Counted from the first letter of the stretch, positions 14,673 to 25,800 are shown. The stretch: 64,000 nucleotides of DNA from JAIRMO01 sp046533115 (GCF_046533115.1 NZ_JAJQRC010000011.1:1-64000), one strand, 5' to 3'. Notes: a model not told the origin generated them from the letters alone. A program made the numbers and translations.

Positions 14673-17120
14673 ATGATCCAATACAAAGCGCGATATAAGA
14701 CCGATTCGGACAAGGAATATCAGTTATTGGCCGATCACCTAAACGGAACGGGAATGTATGTTGAGCTCTTTGCGAAAGAGATTGGTCTGCCGAAGCAGGC
14801 CCTTTTGACCGGTTTGCTCCATGATTTAGGCAAAAATTGTAAGCCATGGCAGGATTACCTTGATGAGAAAAAGGATTTTAGAAAAATTAGTGAAAAGATA
14901 GATCACGCCAGTGCGGGAGGGCAATATTTATATAGAAGAATAACACAGGATGATGATGCCCACACGGAATTGGTGGGCCAGCTTCTTGCGGCCTGTATTA
15001 TGTACCACCATGGTCCGGGATTACCGGATGTGATAAAACCCGACGGGACCGCGACGCTGCACGACCGGCTTACAAAACCCGAAACCAATCTTGATGAGGC
15101 GGCGGCAAACCTTGACGGATCGATACGGCAAAAGATAGATGCCATTCTTGACGACGAAAACTTTATACGCGAGACCATGGACGCATTGGAAAGACTCACC
15201 GATCTTGGGAGAGACAAGGCAAACCGTTTTTTTAACGTAGGACTTACGGCCCGTTTCTTATCGAGCTGCCTTATAGACGCGGACAGAAGCTCCAGCGCCT
15301 TCTATGACCAGGGGATTCCCGCGTCCATAGAAGCCGTAAAAATGAAAGCTGACTGGAAGCATCTGCGGGAAGTGCTGGAAACCCGGCTTGCCCAATTCCC
15401 CCAAAAAGGAAAACTAAATGAAATCCGCCGGGATGTTTCCGCCCGCTGCGCCGATTACGCAGACCGGGAGAGTGGTATATATACTCTGGCGGCGGCAACC
15501 GGATCCGGTAAAACCCTGGCGGCGCTCCGTTATGCCCTGGTCCATGCGGAAAAATATAAAAAAGAGCGGATTTTTATCATTGCCCCTTATACATCGATTC
15601 TTGATCAGAATGCCGATGTCATTCGGAATATTCTGGACCCCCATGGGGAAAACGGCCGCATAGTCCTGGAACATCACTCAAATTTAGATCAAAGTGATAT
15701 GTCCGAATACTATACGGGCTCATCACAAACCTGGAATGTACCGATTATTATTACAACCATGGTACAATTTCTTGAAGCCCTATTCGGTTCAGGTACCAAA
15801 AAAATCCGCCGCATGCACCGGCTTACCAATGCCGTAATCATTTTTGATGAAGTTCAAACTCTTCCGGTTTCGTGTACCTATCTTTTTACCTGGGCGCTTC
15901 AATACCTTTGTCAAAGCGGCAATACGTCGGCTTTATTATGTACCGCGACCCAGCCGGGACTTGATAAACTTAAACCGGAATATAGCCTTCAATTATCAGC
16001 CGCTAACGAGATTATCCCCGAACTTACGAGCCATTTTGAGGCGCTAAAACGGGTGGAGCTTGTTGACAAGACAAAATCGGGAGGATGGACGCTGGATGAG
16101 GCCGCGGAATTTATAGAACAACTGCCGGAACAGAGTATTTTGACGGTGGTCAACACCAAACCCCAGGCACAGAAACTATATGCTGCCCTACGGCAAAAAA
16201 AACCTGACTGGGAGATCGTGCATCTAAGCACCAATATGTGTCCCGCCCACCGCAGAAAGGTAATTGAAACGTTAAAGGCGACTTTAGGCGCCGGAACAAA
16301 AAAATGTGTCTGTATCAGCACCAGGCTTATAGAAGCGGGGATTGATATTGATTTTGATGCGGCAATCCGTTTCCTTGCGGGCTTCGATTCTGTCATCCAG
16401 ACGGCGGGAAGGTGTAATAGAAACGGTCTCCTCAAGGACGCCCGGGGGAACCCTATAAGCGGCAAGACCTATATCATCAATATTGTTAAGGATGAAGAAA
16501 ATATTAGTTCCTTACAGGAGTTACGGCTGGGTCAAGCGATCATGGAACGGATATTGCGGGACTACCACGAGGATGAAGCGCGGTTTAACCATGATCTTTT
16601 ACACCCCGATTTAATAGCCTGGTATTTCTTGTATTTTTACGAGCAGATTTCCGACACGAATTTACAATACAAGGTATTTCTGGGCCGTACCGATACGATA
16701 GTGAATTTACTTTCAACCAACACGGAAAGTAAAAGCGAATATGATGGATTGATGGAAAGTAAAAAGACCGGTGAAAGAACCCCCCTCACCAGATTCCGCC
16801 AGTCCTTTGAAAGCGCCTGGAAAGACTTTGAGGTGATAGCCTCCAATACGGTCGCCGTCATTGTGCCCTTTGAGAAGGGCTGGGAAATTATCACTGAACT
16901 CTATGCCGGTCCTGACCAGAAACGGATGGAAATTTTGCTTCGGGAAGCTCAGCAGTATTCGGTTGATATTTATCATGATGGCCTGGGAGATTTGCTGGAA
17001 GCCGGGGCGGTCAGGCGGATAGGTACGGAGGACGAAATTTACGTGGTGGAACGGGAACATTACGATGAGTATATTGGGTTAAGCCGTGACGCCGGCAGAT
17101 TAACCATGCTGGATGTTTAA
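14673..17120 (+). CDS. cas3: CRISPR-associated helicase/nuclease Cas3, type I-C
   Basis: The effector nuclease-helicase recruited by Cascade to shred target DNA, 815 residues. An N-terminal HD domain shows LLTGLLHDLGKNCKPW (about residues 45-60), and an HH pair follows (MYHHGPG). The helicase part has Walker A ATGSGKT near residue 275, the DEVQ box (IIFDEVQTLP) near 392, and motif VI QTAGRCNRNG near 590. The order HD then helicase and the length are typical of a fused Cas3. GGAAGGAG precedes the ATG. It is the first gene of the seven-gene plus-strand operon, 17 bp before cas5. Confidence 0.96.
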   Translation: MIQYKARYKTDSDKEYQLLADHLNGTGMYVELFAKEIGLPKQALLTGLLHDLGKNCKPWQDYLDEKKDFRKISEKIDHASAGGQYLYRRITQDDDAHTELVGQLLAACIMYHHGPGLPDVIKPDGTATLHDRLTKPETNLDEAAANLDGSIRQKIDAILDDENFIRETMDALERLTDLGRDKANRFFNVGLTARFLSSCLIDADRSSSAFYDQGIPASIEAVKMKADWKHLREVLETRLAQFPQKGKLNEIRRDVSARCADYADRESGIYTLAAATGSGKTLAALRYALVHAEKYKKERIFIIAPYTSILDQNADVIRNILDPHGENGRIVLEHHSNLDQSDMSEYYTGSSQTWNVPIIITTMVQFLEALFGSGTKKIRRMHRLTNAVIIFDEVQTLPVSCTYLFTWALQYLCQSGNTSALLCTATQPGLDKLKPEYSLQLSAANEIIPELTSHFEALKRVELVDKTKSGGWTLDEAAEFIEQLPEQSILTVVNTKPQAQKLYAALRQKKPDWEIVHLSTNMCPAHRRKVIETLKATLGAGTKKCVCISTRLIEAGIDIDFDAAIRFLAGFDSVIQTAGRCNRNGLLKDARGNPISGKTYIINIVKDEENISSLQELRLGQAIMERILRDYHEDEARFNHDLLHPDLIAWYFLYFYEQISDTNLQYKVFLGRTDTIVNLLSTNTESKSEYDGLMESKKTGERTPLTRFRQSFESAWKDFEVIASNTVAVIVPFEKGWEIITELYAGPDQKRMEILLREAQQYSVDIYHDGLGDLLEAGAVRRIGTEDEIYVVEREHYDEYIGLSRDAGRLTMLDV

Positions 17121-17137
17121 CTAGGGAGGTATGAGGG

Positions 17138-17836
17138 ATGGACAATATCGTAGAATTTAAGCTTGAAGGAAAGTATGCGCTTTTTACCGATCCGGTTACC
17201 AAGATCGGCGGGGAAAAAAGCACCTATCATTTCCCAACCTATCAGGCCATCAAGGGAATTACCGAATCTGTTTATTGGAAGCCAACGATTTCCTGGGTAA
17301 TCGATAAGATTCGTGTTATGAAGAAAATTCAGACCGAATCAAAAAATGTAAAGCCCCTGCAAATGGACGGTCAATACGGTACAAACCGCCACGATCTTTC
17401 GATATACACCTACCTGCGTGATGTGGAGTACCGGGTACAGGCCCACTTTGAATGGAACATGAACCGGCCGGATCTTGCCGGGGATCGAAACGAAGATAAA
17501 CATTATCAGATTGCTCTCCGCATGATTGAAAAGGGAGGCCGCCGGGATATTTTCCTCGGTTCCCGGGAATGTCAGGGGTATGTTGGACCCTGCCGTTTTA
17601 GCAGCGAAACTGGTTTTTATGACGGGGAAGCTGAATTGTCATACGGATTGATGTTTCATAGCTTTGAATATCCCTCTGAAAGCGGCGTGGAAAAACTCTA
17701 TGCCCGGTTCTGGCAGGCTAAAATAACGGGAGGGATTTTGAGCTTTCCCCGGCCTGAGGCTTGTCCCCATAAACGGGAAATACGGCCCATGAGCATGGAA
17801 ACGGTGGCGGTAAATACGGAAGAGGAGATAGACTAA
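17138..17836 (+). CDS. cas5c: Type I-C Cas5 (Cas5c/Cas5d), pre-crRNA endonuclease
   Basis: A 232-residue Cas5 of subtype I-C. In this subtype, which lacks Cas6, Cas5 cleaves the pre-crRNA at the base of the repeat hairpin and stays on the 5' handle. The family opening FKLEGKYALFTDPVTKIGGEKSTY, with the G-x-x-A-x-F-x-x-P pattern, and PTYQAIKGITESVYWKPTISW are seen at the N-terminus. The later GSRECQGYVGPC segment is also typical. Its TAA overlaps the cas8c ATG (TAATG), so the two are translationally coupled. The palindromic repeat of the adjacent array is a fitting substrate. Confidence 0.94.
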   Translation: MDNIVEFKLEGKYALFTDPVTKIGGEKSTYHFPTYQAIKGITESVYWKPTISWVIDKIRVMKKIQTESKNVKPLQMDGQYGTNRHDLSIYTYLRDVEYRVQAHFEWNMNRPDLAGDRNEDKHYQIALRMIEKGGRRDIFLGSRECQGYVGPCRFSSETGFYDGEAELSYGLMFHSFEYPSESGVEKLYARFWQAKITGGILSFPRPEACPHKREIRPMSMETVAVNTEEEID

Positions 17837-19689
17837 TGGGATGGTTAACTGAACTAAGTACGGTATATGATGCGGTAAATAAGGGCCCTTCAAAAGATAA
17901 TAAGCCCCTGCCCCTGTACCACATTGAAAACAACGCCCCCTTGACCGTTATCCTTGACGGACAGGGTAAATTCCGGAACGCCACACTGCTTGGAACAAAC
18001 AAAGAGGAACGAGCGGATTGGCAGACCTGTATGCCCTGTACGGAAACAAGCGCTTCCCGGACAAGCGGAGTTGACGCCTATCCCCTCTGTGATAAGCTGG
18101 AGTATGTCGCAGGGGATTATGAAAAATACGCCTCCGGGAAAAAACTGAAGGAAAAAAATTCGGCGTACCTGTCGCTTTTGAAGGATTGGGCGGAATCCGA
18201 ATATTCAGATGAAAAAATCAAGGCGGTGTATTCCTATGTAAAAAAAGGCGTTCTCGTAAAGGACCTTTTGCATGCAAAGATACCGGAAATAAAAGACGCC
18301 TCCGACATTGAGGCATACAACGGGTTTATCCGTTGGGCCGTGGAGATTCCTGGTGAAAAAGAAAATCGGACCTGGAAGGATACGAAAATTCAGCGTCTGT
18401 GGATTCAGTATTACAAGCATCGTTATTTAAATAAATCGGGTTTTTGCTATGTTTCGGGGAAAAACACGCCGATTGCTGTTTTACATCCCGCGAAGATACG
18501 AAACGCAGGGGACAGCGCAAAAATAATTTCATCCAATGATAAGGCGAATTATACTTTCCGGGGACGGTTTGAGGAAGCGGATCAAGCCTGCCAGATAGGA
18601 ATGGAAATATCAACAAAGGCCCATAACGCCCTCCGCTGGCTTATCGCAAAACAGGGGACTCCTATTGGGAATGGTTTAACCGTGGTTTGCTGGTGTTCCG
18701 CTCCTCAAATAAAACCGGAGATCATGAAAAGCACACAGGAAATTCCCGGAGATGACGACGAAGATGAAGACGTATATTCCACGCGGGAGACTCTTGCCCG
18801 TAAGATAAACAAGCGGCTGCGAGGTTATTACAACGATCTAAAAACAACGGATAAAATTATCATCATGGGCCTGAATGCCGCGACCCCCGGACGTATGTCC
18901 ATATTGCTTTACCGGGAATTTTCAAAAACCGATTTTTTCGAAGCCCAGGAATACTGGCATGAGCATCTCGCCTGGTTTTATAGTTACTGGGACAAAAACA
19001 CTGAAAAAACCGCTCATGCAATTTCGGCTCCTTCTCCGATTGAGATTGCGAAGGCCGCTTATGGGGAGCATTTAAATGACCATGTTAAAACCATGGCGAT
19101 TCAGCGTATTCTGCCCTGTATTCTTTATAAAACGCCTATTCCGCAGGATATAGAACAGTTATGTATCGGCCGGGCGTCAAGATTAGGGGCACTGAAGGAA
19201 AGTGAGAAGGCAAAGACTTTGGAGACCGCTTGTGCGGTATTCAAATATAACGCATATACTCGAAACAAGGAGGACTATAACGTGGGATTAGAAGAAGACA
19301 GAACAGACCGGGATTATCTTTACGGAAGGCTTTTGGCAGTTGCGGATAGGGTTGAATCACGAGTTCTTTATAAGAGAAAGGAAGAACGGGAAACGAATGC
19401 AGTAAGATATATGCAGAGGTTTTCTAAATATCCTTGTTCAACGTGGAAAATTCTTTATGTTGACAAACTTCGGCCTTATTTTTCATATTTGCCTAAAAAA
19501 AGCCGTGATTGGTACAAGGCGCTGATTCAGGAAATAGAGTTTTTATTTAACCATGATGATTATGTTTCTGATAAAGCGCTTTCCGGAGAATTTTTGCTTG
19601 GCTATCATTGTCAGCAAAAAGCATTTTGGGAAGGCGTGGCAAAATCAAAAGCCCAGAAGCAACCGGAACCTACTGAAGAAGATGATTGA
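17836..19689 (+). CDS. cas8c: Type I-C Cas8c (Csd1), Cascade large subunit
   Basis: The 617-residue large subunit of I-C Cascade, responsible for recognising the protospacer-adjacent motif. It opens with the family-like MGWLTELSTVYDAV and PLYHIENNAPLTVILDGQGK. It contains a CMPCTETSASRTSG segment, a C-Y-V-S-G-K near residue 207 and ALRWLIAKQGTPIGNGLTVVCW in the middle, followed by an acidic patch. Length is as expected. In other I-C systems an internal start makes a Cas11c from its 3' part; a candidate internal site here was not resolved. Confidence 0.93.
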   Translation: MGWLTELSTVYDAVNKGPSKDNKPLPLYHIENNAPLTVILDGQGKFRNATLLGTNKEERADWQTCMPCTETSASRTSGVDAYPLCDKLEYVAGDYEKYASGKKLKEKNSAYLSLLKDWAESEYSDEKIKAVYSYVKKGVLVKDLLHAKIPEIKDASDIEAYNGFIRWAVEIPGEKENRTWKDTKIQRLWIQYYKHRYLNKSGFCYVSGKNTPIAVLHPAKIRNAGDSAKIISSNDKANYTFRGRFEEADQACQIGMEISTKAHNALRWLIAKQGTPIGNGLTVVCWCSAPQIKPEIMKSTQEIPGDDDEDEDVYSTRETLARKINKRLRGYYNDLKTTDKIIIMGLNAATPGRMSILLYREFSKTDFFEAQEYWHEHLAWFYSYWDKNTEKTAHAISAPSPIEIAKAAYGEHLNDHVKTMAIQRILPCILYKTPIPQDIEQLCIGRASRLGALKESEKAKTLETACAVFKYNAYTRNKEDYNVGLEEDRTDRDYLYGRLLAVADRVESRVLYKRKEERETNAVRYMQRFSKYPCSTWKILYVDKLRPYFSYLPKKSRDWYKALIQEIEFLFNHDDYVSDKALSGEFLLGYHCQQKAFWEGVAKSKAQKQPEPTEEDD

Positions 19690-19757
19690 TAACATTATTT
19701 AATTTATCAATCGAACTAATTCTCTCGATGGAATCGAGAAATTCAAAGGAGTATAAG

Positions 19758-20609
19758 ATGGCGGTATTAAACAAGAAAATTGATTTTGCGCTGGTGTTCA
19801 GCGTAAAAAACGCGAATCCGAATGGCGACCCTTTGAGCGGTAATATGCCCCGGATAACCTTAGACGGCATTGGTGAACTTTCCGATGTATGCCTTAAACG
19901 AAAAATCAGGGATCGTCTGTTGGAAGCGGGGGAAAATATCTTTGTCCAATCCGATGACAACCGGAAGGATGATTTTAAAACCCTGAAAGACCGGGCTGAG
20001 AATACCTTGAAGGAAGCCATGAAGGATGGAAAAAAACTGAGGGAAAAATCCTGTAAAACCTGGATTGATGTACGTGCCTTTGGACAGGTCTTTGCCTATA
20101 AAGGCGGCGGAAAGGGAGAGGGGGTATCCGTGGGAATCCGGGGTCCGGTAACCATCCAGTCGGCGTTCAGCGTGGACCCGATAGATATTACCAGTATTCA
20201 GATTACCAAAAGTGTCAGTGGTGAAGGAAGCGGAGAAAAAAAGGCTTCCGATACCATGGGTATGAAACACCGGGTTGATTTTGGCCTCTATGTAACTTAC
20301 GGAAGCATGAATCCGCAACTCGCGGAACGGACAGGGTTTTCTTATGAGGACGCACAGAAAATCAAGAACGCATTGTTACACATTTTTGATAACGATGCGT
20401 CTTCTGCCCGGCCCGAGGGAAGTATGGAGGTAGTGCAGTTGTATTGGTGGGAACATTCGAACAAATCGGGCCAATATTCTTCCGCCAAGGTTCATCGCAG
20501 TTTGGAAATCAAGCCGAAAGGTAAAACGGAGAAACCACAGTCACAAAAAGAGTATGTTATTGCGGCTGCTCCCCTTGACGGCCTCACGCCGGAAGTTTTG
20601 ACCTATTAA
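19758..20609 (+). CDS. cas7c: Type I-C Cas7 (Csd2), Cascade backbone
   Basis: Backbone subunit that polymerises along crRNA, about 283 residues. The family opening DFALVFSVKNANPNGDPLSG appears at residues 8-27, with WIDVRAFGQVFAYKG and VSVGIRGPVTIQSAFSVDP near residue 130. The start at 19758 is chosen because AAAGGAG lies just upstream and the Cas7 N-terminus follows directly; an in-frame ATG at 19686 would overlap the cas8c gene. It is followed by cas4 with only one base between. Confidence 0.95.
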   Translation: MAVLNKKIDFALVFSVKNANPNGDPLSGNMPRITLDGIGELSDVCLKRKIRDRLLEAGENIFVQSDDNRKDDFKTLKDRAENTLKEAMKDGKKLREKSCKTWIDVRAFGQVFAYKGGGKGEGVSVGIRGPVTIQSAFSVDPIDITSIQITKSVSGEGSGEKKASDTMGMKHRVDFGLYVTYGSMNPQLAERTGFSYEDAQKIKNALLHIFDNDASSARPEGSMEVVQLYWWEHSNKSGQYSSAKVHRSLEIKPKGKTEKPQSQKEYVIAAAPLDGLTPEVLTY

Positions 20610-20610
20610 G

Positions 20611-21303
20611 GTGTACTCTGAAGACGATCTAATTCCAGTTTCCTCGTTGCAGCACATTTTGTTTTGTGAGCGCCAGTATGCCCTAATCTATCTGGAACAA
20701 GTGTGGCAGGAGAATCGTTTTACCGCGGAGGGCAAGGTGCTGCATGAACGGGTCCATGTGGAACATCATGAGTCCCGGCGTTCCTTCAAACAGGAATATG
20801 ATATGGCAGTGCGGTCCTTGGAATGGGGTCTCATCGGCAAGTGCGATCTGGTGGAAATATGGTATTTAGAAAACAAAAAGGCAAAGAAAATCTCGCCGGT
20901 TGAATTTAAGCGGGGAAGAGAAAAAGAGAGCGATGTAGATCTGGTGCAGCTGTGTGCACAGGTGCTTTGCTTAGAGGAAATGTTTGGGCTGGCGATTGAT
21001 CAGGGGCAGTTGTATTATCTGCAGGAGCATCGAAGAAATGATGTTTGCATTGATGAGATACTCCGAAAAAAAACTACTGCCCTGATCGATCGGATCAGAA
21101 CGCTTCGGGAAACCGGGGTAACGCCAGGGGCGGAATATGAAAAACGAAAATGTGATAATTGTTCTCTGGTTGATATGTGTATGCCCAAAAGTACCGGAAC
21201 AAAAAACAAACAGGTAAACAGGTTTATGCAAACCCAGCTTCAGATTATGCGAAAAGCCTGTGAAACAGAAAGAATGAATATTGAGGCAGACAGGGATATC
21301 TAA
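20611..21303 (+). CDS. cas4: CRISPR-associated exonuclease Cas4
   Basis: A 230-residue Cas4 of the type found with I-C adaptation modules, which trims prespacers and helps select the adjacent motif and orientation. It has the first iron-sulfur Cys in ILFCERQYALIYLEQ and the C-terminal trio in KCDNCSLVDMCMP. The nuclease core includes LIGKCDLVEIWY (Asp), KISPVEFKRGR (E-x-K) and the QLCAQVLCLEEMFG helix. The start is GTG directly after the cas7 stop. The residues after the last cysteine form a tail of about 40 residues. Confidence 0.93.
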   Translation: MYSEDDLIPVSSLQHILFCERQYALIYLEQVWQENRFTAEGKVLHERVHVEHHESRRSFKQEYDMAVRSLEWGLIGKCDLVEIWYLENKKAKKISPVEFKRGREKESDVDLVQLCAQVLCLEEMFGLAIDQGQLYYLQEHRRNDVCIDEILRKKTTALIDRIRTLRETGVTPGAEYEKRKCDNCSLVDMCMPKSTGTKNKQVNRFMQTQLQIMRKACETERMNIEADRDI

Positions 21304-21333
21304 AATATCGACTGATAAGCAGGAGAAATTTGA

Positions 21334-22365
21334 ATGAGGAAGCTGCTTAATACCCTTTATGTGAGTTCCCAAGGCGCTTATCTTCATCGGGAGGGAGAGA
21401 CGGTGGTAGTAGAAAAAGAGAAGCAGCGGGTTTTACAGCTTCCTATTCATACTATCGGTAGTATCGTTTGTTTTGGTAATGTGCTGTGTTCTCCTTTTTT
21501 ATTGGGGTTCTGCGCCGAACGGGATGTAGCGGTTTCATTTTTGAGTGAACATGGCCATTTTCTCGCATCGGTGTGGGGGCCTGTCAGCGGAAATGTTCTT
21601 CTGCGGCGGCAGCAATACCGGATGGCCGATGATGAGGAAGCAACTCGGCTGATCGCAGCAAACGTGGTGAGCGGAAAACTGGCAAATTGTCGCATTGTGA
21701 TGAACCGGACTATCCGTGATCATGCCGCCAAGGTTGATGTGGAAGCCCTGAAAAACGCGTCTGAAAAACTCGACCGGATTGTGGATCGTATTGCAAAAGC
21801 GTCCGGTGCCGATGAAGTCCGGGGATTTGAAGGGCAGGCAGCGGCGGAATACTTTCGGGTATTTAACCATCTTATTCTTGATCAGAAAAATGATTTTGTT
21901 TTCACCGAACGAAACCGGCGTCCTCCTCTGGACGAAGTGAATGCGCTTCTTTCTTTTGTGTATACCCTGTTGGCTCATGATGTGCGTTCGGCTTTGGAAA
22001 CTGTTGGGCTTGATCCGGCGGTTGGCTTTCTTCACCGGGACAGGCCGGGGCGTCCGGGTCTGGCATTGGATATGATGGAAGAGTTCCGCCCGGTCATCGC
22101 GGATCGCCTGGTACTTTCACTGATTAACCGGCGGCAGCTAAGCAAAAAGGGATTTTCCAAAGCGGCGAATGGAGCGGTAACCATGGACAGCGACACCAGA
22201 AAAACAGTACTTACCGAATATCAGAACCGCAAACAGGATGAGGTATATCATCCCTATATTGAAGAGACGGTTCCTATCGGCCTTCTGTTTTTTGTTCAGT
22301 CAAATTTGATGGCCCGGCATATACGGGGTGATATTGACGGATATCCGCCTTTCTTTTGGAGGTAA
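21334..22365 (+). CDS. cas1: CRISPR integrase Cas1, type I-C
   Basis: A 343-residue Cas1 that with Cas2 inserts new spacers at the leader end. The metal triad is visible: Glu in RGFEGQAAAEYFRVFN, His in GFLHRDRPGRPGLALDMME, and acidic residues in MEEFRPVIADRLVLSL. The N-terminal beta domain starts LNTLYVSSQGAYLHREGE, as in I-C proteins. The gene is complete, with GCAGGAG upstream, and is followed 6 bp later by cas2. Confidence 0.96.
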   Translation: MRKLLNTLYVSSQGAYLHREGETVVVEKEKQRVLQLPIHTIGSIVCFGNVLCSPFLLGFCAERDVAVSFLSEHGHFLASVWGPVSGNVLLRRQQYRMADDEEATRLIAANVVSGKLANCRIVMNRTIRDHAAKVDVEALKNASEKLDRIVDRIAKASGADEVRGFEGQAAAEYFRVFNHLILDQKNDFVFTERNRRPPLDEVNALLSFVYTLLAHDVRSALETVGLDPAVGFLHRDRPGRPGLALDMMEEFRPVIADRLVLSLINRRQLSKKGFSKAANGAVTMDSDTRKTVLTEYQNRKQDEVYHPYIEETVPIGLLFFVQSNLMARHIRGDIDGYPPFFWR

Positions 22366-22371
22366 CAGGCT

Positions 22372-22662
22372 ATGATGGTTTTGGTAAGTTACGATGTGAT
22401 GGTAACCAGCCCCGGCGGTTCGGGACGGCTGAGGAAGGTTGCCAAGGCATGCACAAATTACGGGCAACGGGTCCAATATTCGGTATTTGAATGTGTTGTT
22501 GAGCCAGCCCAGTGGGTTCATTTGAAGAATACGCTTGAAAAAATAATAGATGATAAAAAGGATAGTCTGCGCTACTATTATCTAGGCGCAAATTACAAGA
22601 GACGTGTGGAACACGTGGGTGCAAAGCCGTCTTACGATGTGGACGCTCCTTTGATTGTCTAA
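22372..22662 (+). CDS. cas2: CRISPR-associated Cas2
   Basis: A 96-residue Cas2, the structural partner of Cas1. It opens VLVSYDVMVTSPGG with the conserved Asp of the ferredoxin fold, then GQRVQYSVFECVVEPAQW. Length and motifs are those of I-C Cas2. It is the last cas gene, 218 bp before the first repeat. Confidence 0.95.
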   Translation: MMVLVSYDVMVTSPGGSGRLRKVAKACTNYGQRVQYSVFECVVEPAQWVHLKNTLEKIIDDKKDSLRYYYLGANYKRRVEHVGAKPSYDVDAPLIV

Positions 22663-22880
22663 ATTCTCCCCAAAACACCCGATCCTAGAGTATATACCGG
22701 TACATGCGAACTCCAAAGACACAGAAAACCCCGGGATGTTCGCACGAAGCGTAATTCCTTATAGGATAGATATTTGACAAACTAGGGAAGGAGAATTTTA
22801 TTATTATCACACGAATTATTTGGCCGTTCGCGGAAACGGGGCTCTAAGTTGTTGTAATACAAAGAAATAATGTAGTGTGC
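22663..22880 (+). promoter_or_regulatory. CRISPR leader with candidate promoter
   Basis: A non-coding stretch between cas2 and the first repeat. TTGACA at 22774-22779 is followed 19 bases on by TATTAT at 22799-22804, a plausible promoter for the pre-crRNA. GGAAACGGGGCTCTAAGTTG lies just before the array. The highly uniform repeats adjoin this side and the degenerate ones lie at the far side, which fits a leader here. Confidence 0.7.
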
Positions 22881-25800
22881 GTCGCACCCCGTGCGGGTGC
22901 GTGGATTGAAACATTCCCCTATACCACGAGGGTGCCGAAATTATGGGAGGTCGCACCCCGTGCGGGTGCGTGGATTGAAACACTTTCCCCGTCGACGACG
23001 GTGACGCTGGACTCCGCGTCGCACCCCGTGCGGGTGCGTGGATTGAAACCAAAGGCATCGGTGATGGTGGTATCGTTCACCGTGGGTCGCACCCCGTGCG
23101 GGTGCGTGGATTGAAACCGTCCATACCGGCTCTAATTCTAAATTTGCCATGTTGTCGCACCCCGTGCGGGTGCGTGGATTGAAACTAAGCATGGCCGCGG
23201 CATACAGAGAAAGATTGCCGTGTCGCACCCCGTGCGGGTGCGTGGATTGAAACGTGATAAATCAAAAAGATTCTCGAAAGAATTTGAGTCGCACCCCGTG
23301 CGGGTGCGTGGATTGAAACATACCTCGTAATACTTTTTATACCGAGTCCAGATAGTCGCACCCCGTGCGGGTGCGTGGATTGAAACATCCTTTACCTTAT
23401 CAGAGTATTGCCATATTGGAAGTCGCACCCCGTGCGGGTGCGTGGATTGAAACCATGCCAGATAGTAAGCCGTCCAGCCATCAAAAGAGTCGCACCCCGT
23501 GCGGGTGCGTGGATTGAAACCTACCGGTTCTCCAAGATAATATTCAATTATCATATTGTCGCACCCCGTGCGGGTGCGTGGATTGAAACTTGAGATAAAT
23601 GGCAACCTCCTCCTTATCGGGCGGGTCGCACCCCGTGCGGGTGCGTGGATTGAAACCGGTAAAGCGCAAAGTAACGGTATGGAACGTCGGGTCGCACCCC
23701 GTGCGGGTGCGTGGATTGAAACTTTATTTTTACCCACGAGGGGAGTTGTGAATAGTCGTCGCACCCCGTGCGGGTGCGTGGATTGAAACATTACACAGAC
23801 CCCGCTGACTTTATACGCAAAACGTCGCACCCCGTGCGGGTGCGTGGATTGAAACTGCAACACTTCGTCTAATATTTTTACGTCGGACATGTCGCACCCC
23901 GTGCGGGTGCGTGGATTGAAACCTACCTTGGTGGAAAAAATCGAAGTGCTGTATCCCAGGTCGCACCCCGTGCGGGTGCGTGGATTGAAACACGATCTAT
24001 CGAAAACAAATATGATGAAATCTGGAGGTCGCACCCCGTGCGGGTGCGTGGATTGAAACGAGTAATCGGCCCAGCTTTTCAAACGAAAGTCAGGAGTCGC
24101 ACCCCGTGCGGGTGCGTGGATTGAAACGTCTTATCCCGCAAATGTCGAATTACGCCTTGGGCCTGTCGCACCCCGTGCGGGTGCGTGGATTGAAACACAT
24201 TCCCCAGGGGATTTACAAAATTGAGAACATCGTCGCACCCCGTGCGGGTGCGTGGATTGAAACATAACAACATTATCGTGATCATCAACAAGCCGTACGT
24301 CGCACCCCGTGCGGGTGCGTGGATTGAAACGATAGTCATGTCGTTATATTCTGCTGGGTATTGCGCGTCGCACCCCGTGCGGGTGCGTGGATTGAAACAC
24401 CATTGGCAAGTGTATCTCCGCTGCCTGATACAAGTCGCACCCCGTGCGGGTGCGTGGATTGAAACCGGTGAACATTGCAAGACTAAAAGTCCTTATGGCT
24501 GGTCGCACCCCGTGCGGGTGCGTGGATTGAAACGGATCCGTTCGGGAGGCGGCTTACTACTACTTGGTGTCGCACCCCGTGCGGGTGCGTGGATTGAAAC
24601 TTTGCCTCTATGTAACTCATAGGCCGCCATAAACGTCGCACCCCGTGCGGGTGCGTGGATTGAAACTTTTGTTATGTTGCCAGTGACATCAGTACCAACG
24701 TGTCGCACCCCGTGCGGGTGCGTGGATTGAAACACTTATACCGACAGGGCATCCGGGGAATCGGACTCGTCGCACCCCGTGCGGGTTCGTGGATTGAAAC
24801 TTTTGATTGCCGTGGCCACCCTGTGGATGATCGGGTCGCACCCCGTGCGGGTGCGTGGATTGAAACTCCACCGTTGAATTATACCATTCGGCCTCACCGG
24901 GATGTCGCACCCCGTGCGGGTGCGTGGATTGAAACTCTCCGAAGTCGAGAAGGGGCTCGGCGGTTATCAGTCGCACCCCGTGCGGGTGCGTGGATTGAAA
25001 CATGAGTTGGCTGGGAGGGAAAACCTCTGGCCTTGTGTCGCACCCCGTGCGGGTGCGTGGATTGAAACAAGTACGGCCATGATATTAACGATTACCGGCG
25101 TGCGTCGCACCCCGTGCGGGTGCGTGGATTGAAACTCACATGGAGGTGGAAGAATCAGCGAACGTTGAGGGTCGCACCCCGTGCGGGTGCGTGGATTGAA
25201 ACAGTAATGTCGAGGTGTCGAACAACTCAAGTCATACGTCGCACCCCGTGCGGGTGCGTGGATTGAAACTTCCTCGATTTCGGCCATTTTTAACATGGTA
25301 AAGGGTCGCACCCCGTGCGGGTGCGTGGATTGAAACCATTTCGGCAAGTTACGATAGTTGACATAATCCCCAGTCGCACCCCGTGCGGGTGCGTGGATTG
25401 AAACCCGTTTTTTGTCAATATATTAGTTATAAATGCCCGAGTCGCACCCCGTGCGGGTGCGTGGATTGAAACTCTTCTCGGTGAGGTGCCATCCAATGGC
25501 GAAAAGTGTCGCACCCCGTGCGGGTGCGTGGATTGAAACGTAGAATTTGACTTGCATGAACGGGGAAAAATACGGTCGCACCCCGTGCGGGTGCGTGGAT
25601 TGAAACTTCCCGCCGGTGACTCCAAGGGCAGAGAAATTAATGTCGCACCCCGTGCGGGTGCGTGGATTGAAACAATATATTGACAAATTAAATTAAAGAA
25701 TATATTCGTCGCACCCCGTGCGGGTGCGTGGATTGAAACTTAGCTGATGCTATTATTTCCAATTCGTATGAGATGGTCGCACCCCGTGCGGGTGCGTGGA

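Noticed and set aside
14673..22662. A novel CRISPR subtype
   Set aside because: Gene content and order cas3-cas5-cas8c-cas7-cas4-cas1-cas2 and the repeat ending GTGGATTGAAAC are standard for subtype I-C. No extra gene is embedded.
24601..24634. A 14-base match (GCCTCTATGTAACT) between a spacer and cas7 near 20283-20300, suggesting self-targeting
   Set aside because: With 87 spacers and 64 kb on two strands about one 14-base match is expected by chance, and the match breaks beyond it.
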